64,000 nt of DNA from Mesorhizobium sp. C432A (GTDB taxonomy: Bacteria; Pseudomonadota; Alphaproteobacteria; Rhizobiales; Rhizobiaceae): positions 5,807,001-5,871,000 of the forward strand of contig NZ_CP100470.1 in NCBI RefSeq assembly GCF_030323145.1, given 5' to 3'. Position 1 is the first letter of the stretch. Every line of letters begins with the position of its first letter. The notes below the pieces were generated by a model. That model was not told the DNA's origin. It worked only from the letters and a program-made list of their open reading frames with translations, and made no database searches. The translations under genes and the position numbers were made by a program. This document shows, piece after piece, positions 1-9,409 of the stretch.

Positions 1-740
1 GCTATATCGTCTCGGTGTCGATCGATGACGGGAACCCAGCCTTCGGTGGCCATGGTTCGACGCAACGGCAGATGCCTGGTGCCGGATCCTTTCCAGACCA
101 TGTCGCATCGCCACGGTCACCGACCGCGCCACCCGCTTCGGTCTCCAGCCGGCCGCAGCAAGCCGACGAGATCCTGCGCGCGATTGCCGCCGGCGCCGGC
201 ATTCCGCCAGAGGTGCTTTTGCTGCGCCAACCGCAGGAGGTAGCCGGCGAGATCGGCGCGGTGCTGCGCATCGTCGTCGACGAGCTGGTGTTGCTGTTGA
301 AGGCGCGCGCCGCTGCAAAAGTCCTGGCCAAGACCAGCGATCGAACCATGATCAACGCCGCCGACAACAATCCGCTGAAGTTCGTGCCCGGGACCGACGA
401 AATCCTCGACATCATGTTCGCGCGGCGTAGATCCGGCTATCTTGATGCCCGGCACAGCATCGAAGACGCTTTCCACGACCTCAAGACGCATGAATTCGCA
501 ACCTTCGCCGCCATGCAGGCGGCGCTGTCGCGGTTGCTTGACGATCTGTCGCCCGAGGCGATTGCGAAAAAACTGCCGCCATCCTCCTTTGCCTCGAAGA
601 AAACGCGCGCCTGGGACGCGCTGGTCGCGACCTGGCGGGCCAAGGAGGAAGCGCACGAGAACGGCATGCTGGACATATTCCTCACCTATTTCAGTGAAGC
701 CTATGCCAAGGCCGCCAAACAGAAGACCGGCAAGGGCTAA
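1..740 (+). CDS. tagH: T6SS FHA-domain protein TagH/Fha, C-terminal part (5' end outside window)
   Basis: The frame is open from the window edge, and its first residues (YIVSVSIDDG) look like the last strand of an FHA domain, so the GTG at 15 is probably internal. The conserved C-terminal TagH domain follows: an LLLRQPQEVAGEIG segment, a helix with LLLKARAAAK, the family hallmark DNNPLKF near 370, and an AFHDLKTHEFA helix. In the T6SS of Agrobacterium and Pseudomonas the FHA domain binds phosphothreonine made by PpkA and switches the secretion machine on. The gene lies upstream of tssL on the same strand with a 250-bp gap in which I see no gene. The truncated N-terminus means the phosphothreonine-binding residues cannot be checked here. 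Confidence 0.88.
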   Translation, partial: YIVSVSIDDGNPAFGGHGSTQRQMPGAGSFPDHVASPRSPTAPPASVSSRPQQADEILRAIAAGAGIPPEVLLLRQPQEVAGEIGAVLRIVVDELVLLLKARAAAKVLAKTSDRTMINAADNNPLKFVPGTDEILDIMFARRRSGYLDARHSIEDAFHDLKTHEFATFAAMQAALSRLLDDLSPEAIAKKLPPSSFASKKTRAWDALVATWRAKEEAHENGMLDIFLTYFSEAYAKAAKQKTGKG

Positions 741-990
741 GCCCGCGCACCGCTGAAGACACCGTGAAGGCCGACCTAGGCACCGGCCGGCGACCAAAAT
801 TGCGCCGGGTTTCCATCGCAACCTTCTGAGACTACGATCACATACGGCAATTGAGCACGCGGGTACGGTTGGTCGACCTCGGGGGTCTGCGGCACATGTC
901 ATGTCACGGCGAGAAGCGTCCTGCGGTCCGCGTTCGCGCGGACATGGCGCTGTGCGTCGCGCCGCGCGGGCGTAGAGGCAGGGATCGGCG

Positions 991-2514
991 ATGAGCTCGA
1001 AGGATGATCCTTTCGATCCGACCGGCAAAACCGTCATCCGCCCCAGCCGCCCCAATCCCGGCCGCAAGCAAAAGACGGTTCTCGCCCGCGATGCGCCGGC
1101 CCCCGGCAGTACGGTGATCGCCCCTGCCAGCGTCCCGGAACCCACGATTTTCGATCCCAACGCCGGCCGCCAGCCGCCGTCCGACGTCACGGGGACGGTG
1201 ATCTATCAGGGAACGCCCTTCGCCAACGCGCCGGCCGATCGGCCCGTTCACGGCTCAGCCGGGACGGCGGGGAAAACGCCATGGGATGCGCTGCTCGGCG
1301 CCAGCGATGCCGTCGATTATGGCGCGGCCAACCCGATCGTCGCTGCCGCGGCGCCCTTGCTGATACTGCTTGGGCATCTGCGGCTGATGGCTGTCGAAAG
1401 ACCGGCCGAGCCGCTGGCGCAGCATGTCGCCGGCCTGATCGAGGATTTCGACCGCAAGATCGCCAGGACCGATACCTCGGAAGAGGATGCGCGCATCGCC
1501 AGCTATGTGCTTTGCGAAACCGCCGACGATATCGTCGCCAATCTGCCCGGTTCCAGCCGGGATGCGTGGGCGCAGCACGCCATGCTGCAGCGCTTCTTCC
1601 AGGTCAAACCCACCGGCGCCGGTTTTTTCCAGGCGCTGAACACGGTGCTGGCGACGCCGGAACATCATCGCAATCTCATCGAGCTGATGCATGTCTGCCT
1701 GTCGCTTGGCTTCGAAGGCCAGTATCGCGGCCAGCCGCGCGAGAGCCTCGAACGGGTCCGCCGCGACGTCTACGAGACATCAGCCTATTTCCGCGTCCTC
1801 GGTGACGACGACATCTCGCCGCGCTGGCAAGGCTTGTCGGTCACATCGGCGCAAGGCTCCAGGCGGGTTCCGCTCTGGGGCATAGCCGCTGCAACCGCGG
1901 CGGGCTTGACCGCAGCCTTTTTCACGCTGCGGGTCCTCATCACCAATGATGGCGAGGCTGTTGCCGGCGAGTTGCTGGCGCTCAATCCGGCGACGCCGGT
2001 CACCATCGAGCGCACCGGCTTCGTCCCGCTGACCGAGGAGGTGAAGGTCGCAGCGCCAACGACGATTGCGCAGGTTGATCGCATCCGCACTGCCTTGGCC
2101 AAGGAGATCGAAGCCGGCGGCGTCAGCGTCGGCACCAAGGGTGATTTCATCATCGTTGAAATCAGTAACGCCCTGCTGTTCCAGTCGGGACGAGCCGAGG
2201 TCAAGCCGGAGTTCGAGCCGGTGGCCGCCAGCATCGCGGCGGCTCTCGATGCGGAGCGCGGGCCAATCCGGATCGTCGGCCACACCGACAACGTCAAGCC
2301 GAAGAAGACCAGCGCCTTCAAATCGAATTTCGACCTCTCCGTCGCCCGTGCCCAGTCGGTGGAAAAGATGATCGCAGCGCATTTCAGCGATCCGTCGCGG
2401 ACAAAGGTCGAGGGCAAGGGCGAGGACGAGCCCATCGCCGACAATGCAACGCCGGAGGGCCGCGCCAAAAACCGCCGTGTCGATGTAATGATCCCGCGGG
2501 AGGAGACGCTGTGA
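991..2514 (+). CDS. tssL: T6SS inner-membrane protein TssL, DotU domain plus C-terminal OmpA domain
   Basis: This is a 507-residue long-form TssL. The first ~95 residues are Pro/Thr-rich and disordered-looking. A DotU domain follows (about 110-285, starting NPIVAAAAPLLILLG), then one membrane helix near 295-320 and an OmpA-like peptidoglycan-binding domain (about 385-505) with VGHTDN and AKNRRVDVMI. TssL anchors the T6SS membrane complex with TssM and TssJ; the OmpA module ties it to the cell wall. Thr14 sits in GKTVIRP, the same position as the threonine phosphorylated by PpkA in Agrobacterium TssL, and two more TVI motifs follow at Thr41 and Thr69. The stop codon overlaps the tssM start by 4 nt (GTGA), so the two are translationally coupled. 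Confidence 0.93.
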   Translation: MSSKDDPFDPTGKTVIRPSRPNPGRKQKTVLARDAPAPGSTVIAPASVPEPTIFDPNAGRQPPSDVTGTVIYQGTPFANAPADRPVHGSAGTAGKTPWDALLGASDAVDYGAANPIVAAAAPLLILLGHLRLMAVERPAEPLAQHVAGLIEDFDRKIARTDTSEEDARIASYVLCETADDIVANLPGSSRDAWAQHAMLQRFFQVKPTGAGFFQALNTVLATPEHHRNLIELMHVCLSLGFEGQYRGQPRESLERVRRDVYETSAYFRVLGDDDISPRWQGLSVTSAQGSRRVPLWGIAAATAAGLTAAFFTLRVLITNDGEAVAGELLALNPATPVTIERTGFVPLTEEVKVAAPTTIAQVDRIRTALAKEIEAGGVSVGTKGDFIIVEISNALLFQSGRAEVKPEFEPVAASIAAALDAERGPIRIVGHTDNVKPKKTSAFKSNFDLSVARAQSVEKMIAAHFSDPSRTKVEGKGEDEPIADNATPEGRAKNRRVDVMIPREETL

Positions 2515-5500
2515 CCGGCTGGCTGCTACGCATCTTCAGCGCGCTCGCGCTCGCCGGCTTTGCCGCCGCGGTCTGGTACGCCGGCCCGTTGATCCGCTTT
2601 GCCGGCGCCCGGCCGTTGGATCCCATCTGGCTGCGGGCAGCGATCATCGGCATCGTCGTCGGAACGGTGGCGATCATCTACGCAATCCGGTTCCGGCGCA
2701 GGCGCAAGGCGCAGAAGGCGCTGGAGGCCGCCATGGCCAGCGCCGAGGATGACGGCAGCGATGCAAAGATGCTGGAAGCTCGCATGAACGAAGCGGTCGC
2801 GACGCTCAGGCAGTCGAGCGGCAAGCGCAACTTCCTCTACGACGTCCCCTGGTACATCGTCATCGGCCCGCCGGGCGCCGGCAAGACCACCGCGCTGGTC
2901 AATTCCGGCCTGAACTTTCCGCTGGCCGGGTCGGGCCAGGCGCAGCCGGTGGCGGGTGTCGGCGGTACGCGCAATTGCGACTGGTGGTTCACCGACGAGG
3001 CGGTGCTGATCGACACGGCCGGGCGCTACACGACGCAGGATTCCCATGCACGGACCGACAGCAAAAGCTGGCTGGCGTTCCTGTCGCTGCTCAAGCGGCA
3101 CCGGACGCGCCAGCCGATCAATGGCGTCATCCTGGCCATCAGCCTTTCCGATCTGATGGCGGACAGCGAGCAGGCGGCCCGTGTCGCCGAAATCCGCAGC
3201 CGCCTGCAGGAAATCCACGAGGTCCTGAAGGTCCGCTTTCCCGTCTATGTGCTGTTCACCAAGGCCGACCTAGTCTCCGGATTCATGGAATATTTCGGCG
3301 GTTTCGACGAAGCACGCCGGCGCAAGGTGTGGGGCGCGACCTTCCAGACCGCCGAGCGCGGCCTGAACATGGTCGCAGAAGCGCCAGCCGAATTCGACGC
3401 GCTGGTGAAGCGCCTGACCGAAGAGATGAGCGAGCGGCTGCAGTCGGAGACCGATCCGGTCGCGCGCATCGCCATTTTCGGCTTCGCCGCGCAGCTCGGT
3501 GCGCTGAAAGGCCGGATCGTGAATTTCCTCGAGGGCGTTTTCGAGCCGACGCGCAAGCAGCTGAACGCCCCCCTGCGCGGCCTGTATTTTTCTTCCGGCA
3601 CGCAGGAAGGCACGCCGATCGACCAGTTGCTGGGCAGCATAGGCCGCAGTTTCGGCAGGAATGCCCAGGCGCATCTTTCCGGCACCGGCAAAAGCTTCTT
3701 CCTGCACGATCTGTTGAGCCGCGTCATTTTCGCCGAGTCCGGCTGGGTGTCCTATGACAGGGCGGCCGACAGGCGCGTTGCGATCGCCCGCTACGCCGGC
3801 CTGACAGCGATCGCGGCCATAGCGATCGCCGCGCTTGGCGTTCTCGGCCTGAGCTTTACGACCAACAAATCGCTGGTCGCCGCGACCGGCCAGGCGGCAG
3901 GCCAATACCGCGCGACAGCCGCGCCGCTGCTGGCCAGCACGACGGTGTTGGATGCCGACCTCGAAACCGTCATCGGCGCGCTCGATGCGCTGCGCGGCCT
4001 GCCGGCCGGCTACGATACGAGAGACCAGCCCACCCCGGCCACGGCGACGTTCGGCCTCAGCCAGCGTGAGCGTATCCTTTCGGCCTCCGAGACCGCCTAT
4101 CGGCAGGGGCTGGAGCGGATGTTCCGCTCGCGCCTGCTGTTCCAGCTCGAACGCACGATCGAGGCCAGGATGGCCGATCCGATGGCGCTGTACGAGCCGT
4201 TGAAGATTTACCTGATGCTGGGCGGCAAGGCGCCGAAAGTGGATGACGAGCTGGTCGTCACCTGGCTGAAGCGGGACTGGGAACAGAACCGCTATCCCGG
4301 CGCCCACAATCGCGACGGCCGGGCGCAACTGGAGAAGCATTTGCGCGCCATGCTGGCGCTCGACGATGACCAGGATCCCTCGTTCGAACTCAACCGCGCG
4401 CTGGTCGAATCCGCCCAGCGCTCGCTCGGCCGCATGAGCCTTGCCGATCGCGCCACCGCGCTCATCCAGTCGGCCACCTATGCGGCGGCGCTGGACGATT
4501 TTTCGGTGTCATCGCAAGCCGGCGCGGAGGCGCCGATGCTGTTCGAGCGCAATGACGGAAACGATCTCGCCGGCCTTCGCGTCCCCGGTCTCTACACCCA
4601 TGCCGGCTTCGACTTCTATCTGGCGCAACTTGCCAGGAGCGCGCAGGCGCTGGTCGACGATCAATGGGTGATCGGCTCGAGCGGCGAGCAAGGCGGTTTC
4701 GACCAGGAATTGCTCAAGCTCGGCCCGGAGCTGCTCGATCGCTATGGCAAGGGCTTTGCGGCGGCGTGGAACGAGGTGCTCGACAGGTTGAAGTTCAAGG
4801 CAATGGCCGCCGACAAACCGCAATATCTGGCGCTGTCCGCAGCGGGATCACCGAGTTCGCCGCTGATGCAGCTGTTCGAGGCGATCGCGCGCGAAACAGC
4901 TTTGACGCAAGAGCGCAATCCGGCTGCGCCGTCTCAAGACAGCGGCCAGGAAATCGCGGCACGCGCCAAGGGCCTCGCCCGCATCGGCATCGAGCTTGCA
5001 GCGCGCAAATCGCAGAGCAGGGCCGGGACCGCCTTTGTCAGTACGCAGAACCAGGATCCCGGCGCCAACATCGAAGCCCAGTTCCGGTCTTTCCAGGCTT
5101 TGGTGGCCGGGGCGCCGGGGCAGCGGCCGCTCGACGCCCTGACCCAGAATTTCCGCGAAATCTATCAGAGCGTGCGGCTGGCCGCCGATGTCCCCGCCCA
5201 GACGGACCAGGCCAACGCCAATCTGCAGCTGCAGATATCGACTCTACGCGCCAACGCCTCGCGGCTGCCGAAGGCGCTGGCCAGGATGGTGAGCGCGGCG
5301 GCGGACGATTTCGAGGGCACCGTCGCCGAAACATCGACCACGCATCTCAACGAGATGCTGGAGGAGACCGTCGGCCGTCCGTGCGAAGAGATGATTGCCG
5401 GGCGCTTTCCATTCGCCCCCGCCGGTACCGACGATGTCGCCATGGCGGATTTTGCCAGGTTGTTTTCTCCGGGCGGGGTTCTCGACCGGTTTTTCGCGCA

Positions 5501-6032
5501 GAACCTGGCGTCGCTGGTCGACATGAGCGGCCAGGACTGGGACTGGAAACAGGACACCAGGTTCGGCCGCAATCTGGCGAAATCGACGCTGAAGAACTTT
5601 CAGCTCGCGGCACAAATCCGCGCGGCTTTCTTTCCGCTCGGCGGGCCGGTGCCGTCGATCAACATCACCTTCACGCCGCTGTCGCTGCATGGCGATGCCG
5701 ACATGGCGCTGCTCAATATCGACGGCCAGGTGCTGCAGGCCACCCAAGCCGGCAACACGCCGGGCCTGATTCCGTGGCCGGGCAAGACCGGTTCGGCCAG
5801 TCTCAGCCTGACGCCGGAGCTGCCCGGCCGCGAGTCCGCAATCAAGTTCGACGGTCCCTGGGCGTTGAAACGATTGCTGGACAAGGGGCAGGTCACCGCC
5901 AATGGCGACAGTCTCGAAGCGCATTTCCTCATCGGCGGGCGCGATGTCGCCTACACGATCAAGACCGGGGAGGACGGTAATCCGTTCACGCTGCCGGCGC
6001 TCTCCGCGTTCAGCTGTCCGAAGGCTTTCTGA
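2511..6032 (+). CDS. tssM: T6SS membrane-core protein TssM (IcmF family)
   Basis: A 1173-residue protein, normal for TssM. It has two N-terminal transmembrane helices (about 5-25 and 43-59), a cytoplasmic NTPase-like domain with an intact Walker A motif GPPGAGKTT at 119-127, a third membrane helix near 425-450, and a long periplasmic part ending in the IcmF C-terminal beta domain. TssM spans the inner membrane and periplasm and links TssL to the outer-membrane lipoprotein TssJ. The GTG start at 2511 overlaps the tssL stop and is preceded by GGGAGGAGA. The stop TGA at 6030-6032 shares its A with the ATG of the next small ORF. The intact Walker motif matters because some TssM lineages have lost it. 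Confidence 0.95.
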   Translation: MTGWLLRIFSALALAGFAAAVWYAGPLIRFAGARPLDPIWLRAAIIGIVVGTVAIIYAIRFRRRRKAQKALEAAMASAEDDGSDAKMLEARMNEAVATLRQSSGKRNFLYDVPWYIVIGPPGAGKTTALVNSGLNFPLAGSGQAQPVAGVGGTRNCDWWFTDEAVLIDTAGRYTTQDSHARTDSKSWLAFLSLLKRHRTRQPINGVILAISLSDLMADSEQAARVAEIRSRLQEIHEVLKVRFPVYVLFTKADLVSGFMEYFGGFDEARRRKVWGATFQTAERGLNMVAEAPAEFDALVKRLTEEMSERLQSETDPVARIAIFGFAAQLGALKGRIVNFLEGVFEPTRKQLNAPLRGLYFSSGTQEGTPIDQLLGSIGRSFGRNAQAHLSGTGKSFFLHDLLSRVIFAESGWVSYDRAADRRVAIARYAGLTAIAAIAIAALGVLGLSFTTNKSLVAATGQAAGQYRATAAPLLASTTVLDADLETVIGALDALRGLPAGYDTRDQPTPATATFGLSQRERILSASETAYRQGLERMFRSRLLFQLERTIEARMADPMALYEPLKIYLMLGGKAPKVDDELVVTWLKRDWEQNRYPGAHNRDGRAQLEKHLRAMLALDDDQDPSFELNRALVESAQRSLGRMSLADRATALIQSATYAAALDDFSVSSQAGAEAPMLFERNDGNDLAGLRVPGLYTHAGFDFYLAQLARSAQALVDDQWVIGSSGEQGGFDQELLKLGPELLDRYGKGFAAAWNEVLDRLKFKAMAADKPQYLALSAAGSPSSPLMQLFEAIARETALTQERNPAAPSQDSGQEIAARAKGLARIGIELAARKSQSRAGTAFVSTQNQDPGANIEAQFRSFQALVAGAPGQRPLDALTQNFREIYQSVRLAADVPAQTDQANANLQLQISTLRANASRLPKALARMVSAAADDFEGTVAETSTTHLNEMLEETVGRPCEEMIAGRFPFAPAGTDDVAMADFARLFSPGGVLDRFFAQNLASLVDMSGQDWDWKQDTRFGRNLAKSTLKNFQLAAQIRAAFFPLGGPVPSINITFTPLSLHGDADMALLNIDGQVLQATQAGNTPGLIPWPGKTGSASLSLTPELPGRESAIKFDGPWALKRLLDKGQVTANGDSLEAHFLIGGRDVAYTIKTGEDGNPFTLPALSAFSCPKAF

Positions 6033-6193
6033 TGGGGAATTGCATGGCAGGACCAGCGATTGCAGGACGCAGAGACAGCGGCGGCACCACACCGTCCGTC
6101 ATCAGCGGCTTAGATTTCGATACTCTAATGAATGGGGCTGTGGCAGACTGGCCAGGCACGTCAGCCAAGGCGTTGCGGAGCGTAGGCAAGTGA
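6032..6193 (+). CDS. small coupled ORF between tssM and pppA (53 aa), possible TagF remnant
   Basis: A 53-codon frame fills the space between tssM and pppA. Its ATG overlaps the tssM stop by 1 nt (TGATG) with GAAGG 8 nt upstream, and its stop overlaps the GTG of pppA by 4 nt, so it is coupled on both sides. The peptide starts MGNCMAGPAIAG and has a FDTLMNGAVADWP segment. In Agrobacterium this slot holds TagF, fused to PppA. TagF/ImpM proteins end in a segment resembling GLP..FA.LL.G.W, and I see a loose similarity to GLDFDTLMNG here, so it may be a leftover TagF C-terminus. That identity is only a guess; that it is translated is well supported by the overlaps. Confidence 0.5.
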   Translation: MGNCMAGPAIAGRRDSGGTTPSVISGLDFDTLMNGAVADWPGTSAKALRSVGK

Positions 6194-6948
6194 ACGATGC
6201 CGCCTTTGAGAGCTACGGCGTGAGCCACAAGGGCTGCGTGCGCGACCACAATGAGGACAGCTTTCTGGTCGAGCCGCGGATCGGCCTCTGGGTGGTGGCC
6301 GACGGCATGGGCGGGCACGAGGCCGGAGAAGTCGCTTCGGCAAGCATTGTCGAGCATCTGGCGACGATCGGCATCGCCAGTTCGGCGCCGGATCTGCGCG
6401 CCCGCTTTGAGGATCGGCTGAACCGGGCGCATGCCGAGATCCGCCGGATTTCGCGCTCACGCGGCGTGACCATCGGCTCCACCGTTGCCGCACTGCTGGC
6501 CATGGACGGCAGGTTCGCCTGCCTGTGGTCGGGCGACAGCCGCGTCTATCTCGTGCGCAACGCCGCGATCTCGCAGATTTCGCGCGACCACACCGAGGTC
6601 CAGGAACTGCTCGACAGCGGCGCGATCAGCGCGGCCGAAGCGGAGAACTGGCCGCGCCGCAACGTCATCACCCGCGCCATCGGCGTCAACGACGAAATCG
6701 CCATCGACTTCCAGCAGGGAGAGACCCTTGCCGGCGACATTTTCATCCTCAGCACGGACGGCCTGACGGCGCATGTCAGTGACGCGGAGATTGCGGCTGC
6801 AGTGCTCTCGGCAGCGCCGCAGGCTGCCTGCGAAAAGCTGCTTTCCATGGTGCTTGAGCGCGGCGGCACGGACAACGTCACCATCGTTCTGGTCAAGATC
6901 AGAGACAAAGGCAATGGCCTGTCCCGAGCAGAAGGCCGTGACCGATGA
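6190..6948 (+). CDS. pppA: T6SS-associated PP2C-type protein phosphatase PppA
   Basis: I use the GTG at 6190 (GGAG 9 nt upstream), giving 252 residues. Longer in-frame starts would run through low-quality Arg-rich sequence that overlaps tssM in another frame. PP2C metal-binding motifs are intact: RDHNEDSF (18-25), VADGMGGHE (36-44), SGDSRVYL in the middle and DNVTIVLV at the end. PP2C enzymes are Mg/Mn-dependent Ser/Thr phosphatases. In T6SS loci PppA reverses PpkA phosphorylation and resets the apparatus. Its stop overlaps the ppkA start (ATGA), so antagonistic phosphatase and kinase are made from one message. Unlike Agrobacterium, there is no full TagF domain fused at the N-terminus. Confidence 0.93.
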   Translation: MNDAAFESYGVSHKGCVRDHNEDSFLVEPRIGLWVVADGMGGHEAGEVASASIVEHLATIGIASSAPDLRARFEDRLNRAHAEIRRISRSRGVTIGSTVAALLAMDGRFACLWSGDSRVYLVRNAAISQISRDHTEVQELLDSGAISAAEAENWPRRNVITRAIGVNDEIAIDFQQGETLAGDIFILSTDGLTAHVSDAEIAAAVLSAAPQAACEKLLSMVLERGGTDNVTIVLVKIRDKGNGLSRAEGRDR

Positions 6949-9398
6949 GCTCCGACGACAAGACCCGGCTATTGCCCAACATGGCGGATACCAGCGTCGG
7001 CACGCAGCTCAGCGGCATCTACGAGCTCGACGAACGCATCGCGTCGGGCGGCATGGGCGAAGTCTATCGCGGCCACAACATCCAGACCGGCGATCATGTC
7101 GCGATCAAGATCGTGCTGCCGGAATTCGCCCGCGATCAGACGATCCTGTCGCTGTTTCGCAAGGAAGCCTCGATCCTCAACCATCTGTCGCATGACGCGG
7201 TCGTGCGCTACCACGTCTTCACCATAGATCCCGGCATCGGGCGGCCCTATCTGGCGATGGAATTCGTCGACGGCCAGTCGCTGTACGACGTCATGCGCGG
7301 CGGGGCGATGGCGACTCCGGATGTGCGCAAACTGTGCCACCGGCTGGCCTCGGGCCTGAGCGCCGTGCACCAGGCCGGCGCCATCCACCGCGATCTGTCG
7401 CCCGACAACATCATCCTGCCGGGCGGCCGGGTCGAGCGGGCAAAGATCATCGATTTCGGCATTGCGCGATCGGCCGCGGTCGGTGGCGAGACGCTGATCG
7501 GCGGCAAGTTTGCCGGAAAATACAATTACGTCTCCCCCGAGCAGCTCGGGCTCTATGGCGGCGAGGTCAGCGAACAGTCCGACATCTACAGCCTGGGGCT
7601 GGTGCTGGCGGCGGCGCTGCGCGGCAAGCCGATCGATATGGGCGGCTCGCAATACGAGATCGTCGAAAAACGGCGGACCGTCCCTGATCTCTCCGGCATC
7701 GATGCCGATTTCAGGGACATTGTCGAAGCGATGCTGCAGCCTGACCCGGATGATCGACCGGCCAGCATGGCCGAAATCGCCCGGTTGACGCGCGACGACA
7801 GCGACGCAACCTTGCCGCCGGCATCGCTCGCGCCCCGGCCCGGTCTGCCGCGAACCGGGCAGACCGCAGGGCCTGTCTCGAAGGTCGGGGACTCGCCGGC
7901 CCAAGGCTTCGGTTCGGCCCCGCCAAGCGGCACGGCGGAGCCGTCTTTCGTGCCGCACGTGCGCCCGGCGCACCTGTCGCAGCCGAAACCGGCTGCTGAA
8001 ACTCCCAGACGAGCAAGCACACCGCCGAAGCGTGCTACTACAGGCAGAAATCTGACGATCGCGGTGCTGTCGGCGGTGGCCGTGGTATCGCTTGGAGGGC
8101 TCTATGCATCGGGTATCGTGGGATTCGGAGACCGGCCTCGCGTCACCGACACCGGCAAGCCGCTCCAACCCGAACTGACAAAGCCGATCGTCGCTGACAA
8201 GCCCGTTCCGGACACTGCGCCGGTCGAGAAGACGGTGCCAAAGCTGCAACCAGCGGAGACTGCGGCTGAAGATCAGGCCAAAGCGCCGGTCGAGCCGCAG
8301 CCGACGCCACCAGTCGCGTCGAGCGCTACGGCCCCGCTGCCGGCCGCACCAATCGACAAGACCGTCGCGCTGCAACCGCCATCCGGCCCGTCACAGTCCG
8401 ATGCCGCGAAGAACCCCGAGCCTGTCAGTCCGCCGGTAGAGCCCAAGGCGACAGCGCCGGCCACGCAAACACCTGAACCAACGGCCGAGGCACCCACGCC
8501 CACAGCACCGGCGCCGCAACCCACCGCTCAACCGCCCGAGCCCAAGGCGCAGGCGCCTGAACCGACCGCGCAGGCGCCCAAGCCGGACACGCAGGCGCCC
8601 AAGCCGGACACGCTGGCCCCCAAGCCGGACACGCAGGCGCCTGAAACGACCGCAGAGCCCAACCCAAGCCGGCCCAACATCGCCAGCGGCGAGCAGGCCG
8701 ACAAGTCCGCAGAGCCCGACATTGCCATGAACGTGCCCAAGCCGGAGGTGCCGCCACCGGCCGATGCGGCCGCGGAGCGGGTCACCTGGGTACGCGCCTT
8801 CAATGGTGGTGATTGTTTTTTTGCGACGGTGACGTCGGCCGCCGACAAGGGCGTCGCGATCGAGGGCTTCGGCACGTCGGTGCCACCCTTCGAACAGTTG
8901 CTTGGGGAATTCCAGGCGAAGTTCCATGTCGAGCCGGATATCAGCGTCCGCCTTATCCAGCCCCCGCAATGCGGGATCACCGGCTTCCTGCGTTTCATGG
9001 GCGCGAGCACGGCCGACAGGCCGCAGCTTGTCCTCGACCAGACATCGGTGCCGGACGGCTCGCCGATCGACGGCACGCTGATGACGCATGGCGGGCTGGT
9101 GTCGAGCGTGTTCCTGATCGACCACAGGGGCATCGCCTTCAACCTCGACGATCATGTTGTCGTACAAGCCGACAAGGCGACCTTCTCGATCCCGATCGGG
9201 CTCGGCGCCGCCGACAAGGCGGCAGGCAAGGCGTTGCCGCAGATCATCATGGTGATCACCGGGCCGCAGGACATTAAGGCGGCGGACTTCACAACGCCGA
9301 CGCCGGCCTCGGTGCTGTTGCCCAGGATACTCGACGAGATCGGCGCCAGGAGTTCGGCATTTTCGGCGACCGCCAAATATTTCCGCCTCGGCGGCTAG
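6945..9398 (+). CDS. ppkA: T6SS-associated Ser/Thr protein kinase PpkA
   Basis: An 817-residue transmembrane kinase. The N-terminal Hanks-type domain (about 25-290) has the Gly-rich loop IASGGMGEVYRG (32-43), catalytic Lys55 in AIKI, HRDLSPDN (148-155) and DFG (170-172), so it should be active. A Pro-rich linker leads to one membrane helix near 365-385. A periplasmic Pro/Thr/Lys region with nine heptapeptide repeats follows, then a globular C-terminal domain of about 200 residues (from WVRAFNGGDCFFATV) that I do not recognise. In Agrobacterium and Pseudomonas, PpkA phosphorylates TssL or Fha in response to a periplasmic cue, and PppA reverses this. The gene overlaps pppA by 4 nt and is followed 11 nt later by a DUF1036 gene. 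Confidence 0.92.
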   Translation: MSSDDKTRLLPNMADTSVGTQLSGIYELDERIASGGMGEVYRGHNIQTGDHVAIKIVLPEFARDQTILSLFRKEASILNHLSHDAVVRYHVFTIDPGIGRPYLAMEFVDGQSLYDVMRGGAMATPDVRKLCHRLASGLSAVHQAGAIHRDLSPDNIILPGGRVERAKIIDFGIARSAAVGGETLIGGKFAGKYNYVSPEQLGLYGGEVSEQSDIYSLGLVLAAALRGKPIDMGGSQYEIVEKRRTVPDLSGIDADFRDIVEAMLQPDPDDRPASMAEIARLTRDDSDATLPPASLAPRPGLPRTGQTAGPVSKVGDSPAQGFGSAPPSGTAEPSFVPHVRPAHLSQPKPAAETPRRASTPPKRATTGRNLTIAVLSAVAVVSLGGLYASGIVGFGDRPRVTDTGKPLQPELTKPIVADKPVPDTAPVEKTVPKLQPAETAAEDQAKAPVEPQPTPPVASSATAPLPAAPIDKTVALQPPSGPSQSDAAKNPEPVSPPVEPKATAPATQTPEPTAEAPTPTAPAPQPTAQPPEPKAQAPEPTAQAPKPDTQAPKPDTLAPKPDTQAPETTAEPNPSRPNIASGEQADKSAEPDIAMNVPKPEVPPPADAAAERVTWVRAFNGGDCFFATVTSAADKGVAIEGFGTSVPPFEQLLGEFQAKFHVEPDISVRLIQPPQCGITGFLRFMGASTADRPQLVLDQTSVPDGSPIDGTLMTHGGLVSSVFLIDHRGIAFNLDDHVVVQADKATFSIPIGLGAADKAAGKALPQIIMVITGPQDIKAADFTTPTPASVLLPRILDEIGARSSAFSATAKYFRLGG
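8466..8654 (+). repeat. nine tandem 21-bp units encoding Pro-rich heptapeptides in PpkA
   Basis: Nine consecutive in-frame 21-nt units encode heptapeptides of the form xxPxPxx. The units at 8571 and 8592 are identical at the DNA level (QAPKPDT) and the one at 8613 is nearly so, which shows recent unit duplication. Older units upstream are diverged. The repeats form the periplasmic stalk between the membrane helix and the C-terminal sensor-like domain. Confidence 0.85.
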
Positions 9399-9409
9399 CA
9401 CCGACGCCG

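Noticed and set aside
2..1190. Long minus-strand open frames opposite tagH and tssL
   Set aside because: They mirror the high-GC codon pattern of the plus-strand T6SS genes and have no start site or domain.
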